The notes beneath the pieces were generated by a model that was not told the origin of the DNA, made no database searches, and was given only the letters and a program-made list of their open reading frames with translations. A program made the position numbers and the translations under genes. Of a stretch of DNA of 64,000 nt, positions 23,522 through 33,800 are shown in pieces. Within the stretch, counting starts at the first letter, position 1, and the number at the start of each line of letters is the position of its first letter. Origin of the DNA: Glandiceps talaboti (lineage: Eukaryota > Hemichordata > Enteropneusta > Spengelidae); assembly GCF_964340395.1 (NCBI RefSeq), contig NC_135554.1, positions 26,359,592-26,423,591 on the forward strand. Reading direction: 5' to 3'.

Positions 23522-24638
23522 CTAGACAGAGATCTTGTCTAGCCCATTTGTACACTGTTTCAATATATTTACAGAAAGACTCTTACCTCAATGACTGGAT
23601 CACTTGTATACTGTTTCAGTATATCTAGGACTGATTCAGACCCAATTGCTCCTAAAGCTTCACCTACAAATAAATCAGGCTTTGAATGACTTTCACAAAT
23701 AATAATGTAATGATTTGTCCTTACTTCTTTATCAACTACAGTCTAGTACATTGCAAAATTGATGACAGATTGAATTTCAGTATATTAGCTATTTGTACAG
23801 AGAAAGTATTGATGATAGGAAAGGATACTGTGGAGTGTGGTGGTGGTGGTGACGGTGGTGGTGATGGTGGTGGTGGTGGTGGTGATGTTGATGGTGGTGG
23901 TGATGTTGATGGTGGTGGTGGTGGTGATGATGATGGTGATGTTGATGGTGGTGGTGGTGGTGATGTTGATGATAGTGATGATGATGATGGCAATGATGAT
24001 GATGACGGTAGTGGTGGTGGTGATGGTGGTGGTGGTGGTGGTGGTGGTGGTGATGATGATGGTGATGTTGATGGTGGTGGTGGTGGTGGTGATGATGATG
24101 ATAGTGATGATGATGATGGCAATGATGATGATGACGGTAGTGGTGGTGGTGGTGATGGTGGTGATGATGATGGCAATGACGATGATGATAATGATGGTTG
24201 TGGTGATGGCTTTTTAACTAATTTGTCTTCATGTACATGTGGGTTTACAAAAAATTGATTTGACGTATTTTGTCAATTGAATTGATCAAGAGATATCTTA
24301 TGAATTTCTAGATTCAGGTTTGGTGGTAATAATAGTATACATTACGAATGACAGATGTACGTACCTGCTTCATGTCTCACCATAGGTTCTTGTTTGACGT
24401 CTTTTAAAACATCCACTAGGTAAGGTATTGCATATTCATCTTGCATTTGTCCAAGACAATAGGCAAGTTCATGTTTTAACAAAGCCGAAGAATCGGTAAA
24501 ACACTTGGATATGCTATCGATGGCTTCCTTACCACCGATATTTCGCAATGTAAACAGTGCTCGAAAACGTTCTGTGAGAGTCTGACTTCGATCACATAGT
24601 ACTTCTCCTATCTTGGTGACACCGCCACTCTCACCCAT
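22011..24638 (-). CDS. DOHH: Deoxyhypusine hydroxylase (HEAT-repeat di-iron enzyme), complete
   Basis: It catalyses the last step of hypusine formation on eIF5A, hydroxylating deoxyhypusine with a di-iron centre; cytosolic. Four coding exons on the minus strand, 24638-24365, 23663-23587, 23029-22783 and 22333-22011, join with consistent phases into 306 residues (human 302). All four iron-binding His-Glu pairs are present: H56/E57 ([14 protein letters not shown]), H89/E90 (PMVRHEAG), H210/E211 ([14 protein letters not shown]) and H243/E244 ([12 protein letters not shown]). Two HEAT-repeat dyads are separated by a linker containing KSVDPAPPA. The start is the first ATG (MGESGG), upstream of [16 protein letters not shown], which matches the family. 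Intron 1 holds a GGT/GAT microsatellite and intron 2 a (GT)n tract. The gene is head-to-head with the small membrane protein ORF at 25283. Confidence 0.97.
23449..23517. repeat. (GT)n microsatellite in DOHH intron 2
   Basis: An almost pure GT dinucleotide repeat of about 69 bases, ~70 bases from the donor of DOHH exon 2. Confidence 0.97.
23838..24206. repeat. (GGT/GAT)n trinucleotide tract in DOHH intron 1
   Basis: About 370 bases of imperfect GGT, GAT and GTTGAT triplets containing a visible internal duplication of about 130 bases (GATGGTGATGTTGATGGTGG...GATGACGGTAGTGG). The poly Gly/Asp and poly Pro/Ser ORFs here are artefacts. Confidence 0.95.
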
Positions 24639-25282
24639 GGCTGATGATCAAAATATTGATGTGAAATCTTAAGAAGCAGTATCACCAGTAAGGTATGATA
24701 TAAATATTTGAAGTTACGACTGTGTTCAGCGTGATCGATAGCAAGCTAGAGTAGGCACATGTTATGTTACACAAAACTTTGTTGCGCAATCGCAGACCCT
24801 ATGCATTACAACTTCCGGGTCATTCGATGATGAAAAGCGGAAGTGTTTCAGGTCAAGCAAAATGTTCGGACTCACGTTTGCTCTTTAAGTTTTAAAAACT
24901 TGAGCGCTTAAGGTCATTTTACCACACGGGATCAAAGAACCAAACCACAGCACTTTACAGGGAATTGGATGCGATAGAAGAATTTGAAGTTGTAATTAAC
25001 ACTGGTGACCTGAACGGACGTGTAACTTAACTAACTGTTCTTGTTCAGCGCGAGGAGGGTGTGTATGCCGCCGTCTGCGGATGGAAACTTTGGATTTTGA
25101 CCATAACGTTCGGAGAGAAATATTTATCGACTGAGGTTTAACAACTAGAATATCAGTGACAACGGTTTTATCTTGCAAGGCCTCACTCAAATAAATGAAG
25201 TAACTTGTGCTCAGTAAATGTACTCCAATGTTGCCATGGTTACTGGCACTTACGTTATCTTCATCAGTACTTTGTAAAAAGA
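24639..25282. promoter_or_regulatory. Putative bidirectional promoter with two inverted ETS-type sites
   Basis: This 640-bp gap separates divergent ORFs (DOHH leftwards, the small membrane protein rightwards). It has more G+C and CpG than its surroundings. Two ETS/GABPA-like cores face each other: ACTTCCGGG (24811-24819) and GCGGAAGTG (24837-24845). Such pairs are common in divergent housekeeping promoters. An acceptor-like CTTCATCAG at 25257-25265 may mark a 5' UTR intron of the rightward gene. Confidence 0.5.
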
Positions 25283-25567
25283 ATGACTTCTATCGCACAG
25301 TGGATGGGAACTGTAGTAGATCGTTTGATGTTGAAACACTTCTGTTTTAACTATGCATTGTCTACCTACATGTTGACTGGATTAACAGCTTGTATCTTAT
25401 CACTGGCATACTACAGTTCATCTTCACCATCTCCAAGGATTCTACTAACTGCACTAGCCTATACCATGTCAACATTTACCATTGCATTGGGAATAAAGGT
25501 AGCATACTTTGTTGCAAGTGTTTCTCGTATTCAGTTTGATGCTCAAACAAACAACCTTGCTTGGTGA
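25283..25567 (+). CDS. Small two-TM membrane protein, paralogue 1 (unknown function)
   Basis: An uninterrupted 94-residue ORF beginning MTSIAQWMG, the first in-frame ATG after an acceptor-like CTTCATCAG. Two hydrophobic stretches (about residues 20-43 and 53-76) predict two membrane helices. A conserved N-terminal piece reads DRLMLKHFCFNY and the C-terminus ends RIQFDAQTNNLAW. It aligns along its length with the ORF at 25973-26266 (DR..LKH.FFNY, SGL/TGL, SPR, FD.QTN shared), while the DNA has diverged strongly. This protein-level conservation is the main argument that both are genes. I do not recognise the family. It may be transcribed from the promoter shared with DOHH. Confidence 0.65.
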   Translation: MTSIAQWMGTVVDRLMLKHFCFNYALSTYMLTGLTACILSLAYYSSSSPSPRILLTALAYTMSTFTIALGIKVAYFVASVSRIQFDAQTNNLAW

Positions 25568-25574
25568 TTTGATT

Positions 25575-25972
25575 GTGGCCACGGTTTACTTCATAGCAAG
25601 TGGGTACGGTATTCAGTTTGATGCACAAACAAACAAATAAACAAACAAACAACCAAGCATAGTTAGTTATTTGAGTGCATCCATAGCAACTCTGTGTGAT
25701 AGACAGTGCAAACTGATTGCATCTCGTCAAATGAACAACTTTAGTGTGGTGATTTGAGTACATCCGTTACAACTCTATACTCTGTGAGACGGTGCAAACT
25801 GATTCCATCTCGTCAAATGAACAACTTTAGTGTGGTGATTTGAGTACGTCCGTTACAACTCTATACTCTCTGAGACAGTGCAAACTGATTCCATCTCGTC
25901 AAATGAACAACTTTAGTGTGGTGATTTGAGTACGTCCGTTACAACTCTATACTCTCTAAGACGGTGCAAACC
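25575..25972 (+). repeat. About 86-bp tandem array between the two small membrane protein ORFs
   Basis: Three to four copies of a unit containing GATTTGAGTACGTCCGTTAC, AACTCTATACTCTCTGAGAC and AGTGCAAACTGATTCCATCT. The last copy breaks at GACGGTGCAAAC, directly against the ATG of the second ORF (25973). The start of the region (25590-25650) also repeats the end of the first ORF (ATTCAGTTTGATGC.CAAACAAACAA). Confidence 0.88.
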
Positions 25973-26266
25973 ATGCTCCCATCTTATTTCAAATTAACAG
26001 AAACTATCATTGACCGTATTGGACTTAAGCATATTTTCTTTAACTATATGTTTGCATCTTGTATAGTTTCAGGCCTTGTTTTATTTTTGATGTCAATAGT
26101 GAATACAACATCCCCTAGACTGACCATTGGAGGAATTTTATCACTAATGACAATGTTGATAGTGTCACTATCTATTGAATGTGCTCATCAAATTTTATTT
26201 TGGATGTATGTCAACAAAGAACCAAGTAGTTATCTGTTTGATGAACAGACAAATCAAAGCAGCTGA
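25973..26266 (+). CDS. Small two-TM membrane protein, paralogue 2 (unknown function)
   Basis: A 97-residue ORF starting MLPSYFKLTETIIDRIGLKH, with two hydrophobic helices (about 28-46 and 55-78) and ending FDEQTNQSS. It is a tandem paralogue of 25283-25567, similar along the full length with a single-residue gap. The ATG is directly downstream of the last partial 86-bp repeat, so the promoter or 5' UTR must lie in or before that array. The two ORFs could also be exons of longer alternative transcripts. Confidence 0.65.
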   Translation: MLPSYFKLTETIIDRIGLKHIFFNYMFASCIVSGLVLFLMSIVNTTSPRLTIGGILSLMTMLIVSLSIECAHQILFWMYVNKEPSSYLFDEQTNQSS

Positions 26267-26429
26267 GACAGTTCTAGTATTTCTAGTATAGCAACATTGT
26301 TGTAGCAGAGTTGTTTTCAGATAGCTAATACTCGTACACTGACTTGTTATTTAAAAAGACAGCTAAAGAAACCCTGAAGTATATTATCAAGATTTCAACT
26401 GAAAAGGTTTACAAGCTGCTTGAAGTGTT

Positions 26430-26580
26430 TCCGTTGACCAAACTGTACGGTAAAGTGATCATGTGTGATCACTGCAGTCATCTTTAATATTGACCAAACT
26501 GTATTGTAAAAAGAACTGTGTGATCACTGCAGTTGTATTGACCAAACTGTATTGTACAGTGATCCTGTGTAATTACTACA
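26430..26580 (+). repeat. About 45-60 bp direct repeats upstream of the C9orf72 start
   Basis: Three copies of TTGACCAAACTGTATTGTA..GTGATC.TGTGT.ATCACTGCAGT-like sequence. They fall in what should be the 5' UTR or promoter side of C9orf72. A possible acceptor, TCCTATTCAG (26582-26591), follows. Confidence 0.75.
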
Positions 26581-26624
26581 ATCCTATTCAGAGTCTTACA
26601 ATCTCAACGTATCAAAGTATCAAT

Positions 26625-29600
26625 ATGCTGGCGAGAACTCAGTCACCTTTTAAACTTTCAAGTCAAGATATGACGACATTAGCATCAGTGGAAGATTCCC
26701 CACTGCATGGTGTAATACTATCTGTGTGGGATAATATCCTTGGTCCAAAAATCCAGCACACCTGGCTAGTGGTCCATCCAGAAGCCGTCTCTCATGATAT
26801 ACTCAACTATGCATCAGGACGTGTTTTAAATTCCAGTGATGAACCAGGCGATAGTATTCACAATAAATTCTTTGTGTTGTCAGACAAAGGTATCATAGTC
26901 AATGCTATTGTGTTTAGTGGCCAAAGTAACAGTGGACAGAGTGTATTTGCTTTATCATTGGTTCTACCATCTAAAGAATTGAGTTGGTATATGCCAATAC
27001 AAGAACTCTGTACTACCAGACTAACTACTATGGTGTATAAACTAAGAGTGCTGTTTGATAAAGTAAGTTTTGATGTTTGGTCAACTAATACAACAACCAC
27101 CACCACCACCACCACCACCACCACCACCACCACCACCACCACCACCATCACTGTGAATTTGTAATGCACTTTTCCTCCTGAGACAGTGAGAGTTCAAGGC
27201 ACTCACAATAGTGATATTTTATCTTATAAAATCACAAAAGGTACAAATGTAGTTGTATGTAAACTGATTGTTCGACATTAGTAGCATGTTATCTTGAATG
27301 TGATTGATGTAAATTTGAAAATTAGTGAAAATGAAATAGGAGATGAATTGGTAACAAAGCTTTCTACATATTTACACCAAATATAACAAACTCATCTACA
27401 TGTGTTGATTACTATTACAGAAGTTTACAGCTACTCTTACAAAATTTAGATCTACCTGTGTTAATTTTTTTTACAGGACTTTAAAGCTGCACTTCCAGAA
27501 TTTAGATCTACCTGTGTAGATTGCTTAGTGGAATTACTCCTTAAAATGAGAGATTACAGATTACCTGCAACAATTGATGTAAGTGGACAATTCTACAAAA
27601 TGAATAACTTTCAATCACTATTTTATGATATATTTTTTACTATTCCCAGTGAAATTGGATAAAACCATAATGGGGAGGACGTGGAGAGGTTTGTGTGTGT
27701 GTGACTTATAGGTCATCCAGAAGTTAGTTATCAAAGTTATCTATAGTATTTCCGAAATCATGATACCTATAAAAATGACGTACTCAAAGAAAGGGTTACA
27801 GTCCAACAAGTATGGTTGTTTACTGTGTGATTTCCAAAAATGACAAATTGTGATTTTTCTTTGGATAATCCTGCTTTAGGTCAACCACACAGTGTTTGCA
27901 GCTGGACAAGAAAACCAGCTTGATATTGAATTTGTTCGTAGGTAAGTAAACATCATAACTACAATACAAAAGACTACAAGGATGTACATAAACCCATTGC
28001 AATGAAATAAGCAATGTATAAGGAAAGAATGGAAATTTGTCCATTGCAACTCTGGGGAATTGAAATTCCATTGCATAGAATTGAGCAGTGTACAGTGTGT
28101 GAGGAATGAATGGAAATTTGTCCATTGCACTGTGGCAGTATGAGATAGTCGTACTTAATACAGGATTTGTACAGCAATGACATCCTCCAACAAGAGATTT
28201 CTGATTTCAAACAAATGCAATATGCACATGGTGATTGGTTTTAAAGTCCTCATTCCTCCACTTTTTAATTCCTACACCTTGGTTATAAGACAATCTGTGT
28301 ACAAAGTTGACATTTTAAGACAAAATTCATTAATTTGAGATGCTATATGTAACATTGTATTTAAGGAAATGTTCACAAATATTCTCATTGTATGATTTTT
28401 CAGAGCCATAGCCTCACATTTGCAGACAAGTGGATGTTCTATAGTGATAGGAAACACTATCAAAGAAGCTAACATGGTAAGACATACATCTCTGTAGTGG
28501 GAAATGGGGTCGATTGGTTGGAGGATTATGATGGGTTGGTGGATTGATTGGTTGGTAGATTGGTGGGTTGGTGGATTTGTAGGTTGGTTGGTGGGTTAGG
28601 TGATGGTTAGTTGGATAGTGGATGGTTGGCTGGCTGGTGGGCAGGTCGGTTGGATGGGTTGGTTGGTGGATTGGTTGGTTGGTTGGTTGGTGGGTTAGAT
28701 GGTGGTTAGTTGGATAGTGGATGGTTGGCTGGTGGGCAGGTTGGTTGGTTGGTTGGTGGATGGGTGGGTTTGGGGATGGATGGGTGGTAGGTTGGTTGGT
28801 TGGGCTGATACTACAGTGTATGTCAGTGGGATTGATGGCTGGTGGGCAGGTAGGTTTATTGGTTGGCTAGGTAGGTTGGCTTTTTTGGTTGCTTGATTGG
28901 TTGAACGGTTGGTTGAGTACTAATCACTGAAGTTATATACATTTATTCATCATAATTATGCAGAATGAAACTTATAAGTAAAGCACTGTTTATCCCCTTA
29001 TCTCCAATGTGCATGTCAAGGTTAATAATTTCACCATACTCACAAGTCCATTTATATTATGTCATTTCATTGTATCTATTATCTCAATTGTTTTCTTTAC
29101 AGGTAGTCAATACATTAGGACTTTTTCTGTCACCATCAGAAAGACTGTGTTCATGCTATGTTCTCAATGATGCTACATTCCTATATCAGCAAGGCTTATA
29201 TGTACAAGCCATAGTCAAGGTAAGACTGTGTTCATGCTATGTTCTCAATGATGCTACATTCCTATATCAGCAAGGCTTATATGTACAAGCCATAGTCAAG
29301 GTAAGACTGTGTTCATGCTATGTTCTCAATGATGCTACATTCCTATATCAGCAAGGCTTATATGTACAGGCCATAGTCAAGGTAAGACTGTGTTCATGCT
29401 ATGTTCTCAATGATGCTACATTCCTATATCAGCAAGGCTTATATGTACAGGCCATAGTCAAGGTAAGACTGTGTTCATGCTATGTTCTCAATGATGCTAC
29501 ATTCTTATATCAGCAAGGCTTATATGTACAGGCCATAGTCAAGGTAAGACTGTGTTCATGCTATGTTCTCAATGATGCTACATTCCTATATCAGCAAGGC

Positions 29601-30639
29601 TTATATGTACAGGCCATAGTCAAGGTAAGACTGTGTTCATGCTATGTTCTCAATGATGCTACATTCCTATATCAGCAAGGCTTATATGTACAGGCCATAG
29701 TCAAGGTAAGACTGTGTTCATGCTATGTTCTCAATGATGCTACATTCCTATATCAGCAAGGCTTATATGTACAGGCCATAGTCAAGGTAAGACTGTGTTC
29801 ATGCTATGTTCTCAATGATGCTACATTCTTATATCAGCAAGGCTTATATGTACAGGCCATAGTCAAGGTAAGACTGTGTTCATGCTATGTTCTCAATGAT
29901 GCTACATTCTTATATCAGCAAGGCTTATATGTACAGGCCATAGTCAAGGAAAGACTGTGTTCATGCTATGTTCTCAATGATGCTACATTCTTATATCAGC
30001 AAGGCTTATATGTACAGGCCATAGTCAAGGTAAGACTGTGTTCATGCTATGTTCTCAATGATGCTACATTCCTATATCAGCAAGGCTTATATGTACAGGC
30101 CATAGTCAAGGTAAGACTTAGTCTATCTGCTAGACCTCGGATGTTCTTCCGATAGAATACGACACACGACCGAACATCGCTCTCGAGGATGGAACATCCA
30201 AGGTCTAGCTAATGTCATCAGGATATAAATAACTGCCAATCAGAGAACCGTATTAGCGACAAGCACAAACAGAGGACAATCTTCGTTTGCTTATAGTATT
30301 GAAAGAAAGCCGGAACGTCTAGCAGCAAGACTAGGTAAGACTGTGTTCATGCTATGTTCTCAATGATGCTACATTCCTATATCAGCAAGCCTTATATGTA
30401 CATTGATTTTCTGTCTCTTTATTTTCAACAGGATTCGAATACTTACAAGACACTAAACAATTCTATGAGAAGTATTCTGACCAATAGACAACCAACGAGT
30501 TTGATAGATGTATCAACTTTAGAAGTCAAACAGACACCTCCTTGGAATGAACATTATATGAAGAGAGACCAAGTAATGTGTCAAGAGTTGCAATGTCTGT
30601 GGCAAGACAGTCAACAAGAATTACTGCGTGTACCATTGT

Positions 30640-30705
<66 letters not shown>

Positions 30706-30851
30706 ATGTGCGTGTGCATGTGTGTGTGCTCGTGCGCACACTGGTGTGCGTGTGTGTGTGCACGCATGTGCATGTGTTTGACAAGATAGCAAGAATTACT
30801 AAATGTACCATTGAAAGTGTGAGTATGTGTATACGTAGTATGGTAATGACA

Positions 30852-30889
<38 letters not shown>

Positions 30890-33800
30890 AACCACCTTTA
30901 TTTACATGGAATATATCTTAAAGCATATAAACCTATCTCCCAAGAAGTCCAGTGAGGGCTGACCCACATGGGTTCAGTGTTAATGCAGGAGGAAAGTGAA
31001 GTGCATGGGACATACCTGCATTGTTTGGTAGAGTCAAACTGAAGGATACTTTTCTTACTTACAGCATGGAAAATTTAATGAAAGCCAGACCATGCAGGGC
31101 TTGAACCCTGACCACATGTACAACTGAGAACTTAGGTTGTTTTATCTGAAAGCCATTCCCAGTACTAATTATATTCCTATCTTTATATTGTGTTTCAGCA
31201 CTACATTTCAAACAGTAGAAGATCATGAAACTTTGATACATGACGTCATGACTGAGGTAAGTTTTGTTTTTGTTTTATCATTTTTACTAGTTGTTTTTGT
31301 TGACATGTATGTATTTATAACTGCGCCATATATGTAACCAAAACTATAATGCTGCCTTGATAACACCCATCCCAGAATGCATTGCATGTGTTTTATTATA
31401 TGCTTCATGCTTGCCACTATGTACATTATCGTAAGTTATGTTTAGCAGTAATTATTAGCTGAAATCTTACACATTCATCTGTCTTTACTTAGGGTACTTT
31501 CATATTTACACCATGAAATAATAAACCTGTTATGTTGTTATGTTGGAGTGTTTGCGATGGTAACACCCTTATTGCCCAAGGCATCAATATAAACTTCTAT
31601 GGACTGATAAAGAACGAATATATTTATATTGCGACTTAATATTGAGGCAAATAATTGATATCCAATTTTAACTACATCTTGTAACTTGAGACTGAGGCAT
31701 GCAATATAAGTTGGTTTAATTCATCAGGGGCATGGAATTGCTTTCCAGATTATCAAAAAAATATATGGTATTTTACAATAAATGGGTTTTACCAATGATT
31801 CCATAGTAATTAATTGTGTCCTGAATGCTAACATCTATCACATGTATTGACAAAATATACTGTTTCATTAATATTACAAAAACTGAGAGTACGGTATATG
31901 TTATCTCTGTGTAAAACAATAATAAAACCCCTTTTTTCTCTCATCTACATAACTCTACTTCATATCACTAGTGTGTCAAGAATATTGATCATGATTAAAT
32001 GTGTTACCATGGTTATTGTGAAATATTCAATGTCAGGTTGTGTTGTGATTTGATTAATTGTAGCATAGCACAATACAGCTAAAGAATTCTTTTCTGATTT
32101 GCTAGCCTGACTGAATGTCAACGTGATGTTAACGTTGTGGTAACATCAGGCAGGTGCTAGCATTCCAGTTGCTAACAAATGCTGGTAAGGTGTTGTTACC
32201 AGCCTGCTGTGAGCACTGAGCTAGTCTGATGTTAACATAGGACTGGTGCAGGCATTACCCCTTCCAGTTGCTAACAAATGCTGGTAAGGTGTTGGTACCA
32301 GCTTGGTCTAGAGGCCCTTCGCTGCTTTGAATCTAAAGATATCCTTCAGTGGTGATAAGGATATTTCCAGATTCAAAGCCATGGATATAGCTTCTAGACT
32401 AGTACCAGTCTGATGCTTGTCCAGTCAGAAAGTCATTCTTCAGCTGTTCTGTATGTTGAAGGGCCATCATGTTGATGAACATAAAACAAGTTAAAGTTTA
32501 CATCATAGTGTATGATGGTATTTAGGTAAACTATGTTGGTCAGCGTACATCTATTGTGAATTTCACTAGATGCATGGGAAGCCCGTAGGAATAATATTAG
32601 CTAGAAGTCTGGTTTCCCACTTTCCCACACTTGTTAATGTTGTAATAGCTTTACTGTGCATCATTGTTATACACCTCTAAAGTTAATTCTGTCAGAGTTT
32701 GAGTTGACAATTAAACAATGAATTGTTGAAAATACTCTAGGGCCTTTGAGCTAAAAGGATGTGATATATTGAAATAAACCTTTGATTACTCACTGAACAC
32801 ATAATGCATAGCATGGTGACATTTCAGACATTGATACACCTACATGTATAGATCAGACTTCAGCTGTGTACATGTACTTGTTGAATCCATTAATGCTAAA
32901 TACATGTATGCAATACTGCATGCTGATGTCATCCTATGCCAACATTCTATTCATATCACACATATTGTTTTAGTTAATATTATTTCTATTTTAATGCGAT
33001 TTGTGTAACCTAACTGTCACTACTTGAAAATACAGATAACCAAATGTTGAAGTCTTTTTACCTTTAAGGCTTGTGGACTGTGAAACATTTCAGATACAAA
33101 ATGAAATAAGAAATAGGATTTCCATTCAGCTAGTGGAAGAAGTATTTCATAGTAAACCATTTTTTTTGGAAGGATTGATTGAATATTGGCAGGCAAATTA
33201 AGAAAAATAGATAATACACTACTATATCATGATATACTGTAGCATAAAAGAGTGAAAACAAAGTGTGAACAGTTTTGCCTGGACAGGTTCTGACAAAATT
33301 TTGTTCGAGAGTGATGAGGGGGTGTAGCTACATTTGGATCAAAATCGAAGATGATAATCAACATGAATGAAGGATTTTTGGCAGCAGCAAACATTCAGAG
33401 TAGATAGGGAAATGTAAATCATAAAGAGGGGAACATACATCAGACTCATTATTTTGTAATATGATGGTCCTTCTATGGAGTGTGAATGGTACATTATACT
33501 ATCATTTCTGAACACTTGCATGTACTCTGTTGTACTGGTATTATTTAAATGCACATGTCATTTCTTTGTTTGACTTGGTGTTTGCATTATTTCTCACCCT
33601 ATATGAATGGGCACTAATGCTGAATCTCAACCTGTGAAATAAAACCCTGACACAATGTGACACATTGTAAGTATACTATCCAATCCTAGCTCTCTCCCCA
33701 GGTCTTGTGATACACAATATCCAATCCTATCTCTCTCTCCAGGTCACATGATACACTATATCCAATCCTAACTCCTTCTTTACATCTTCTTAGTTGTATA

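Noticed and set aside
23686-24258. 190-residue Gly/Asp ORF and its Pro/Ser antisense
   Set aside because: Created by the GGT/GAT triplet repeat inside DOHH intron 1.
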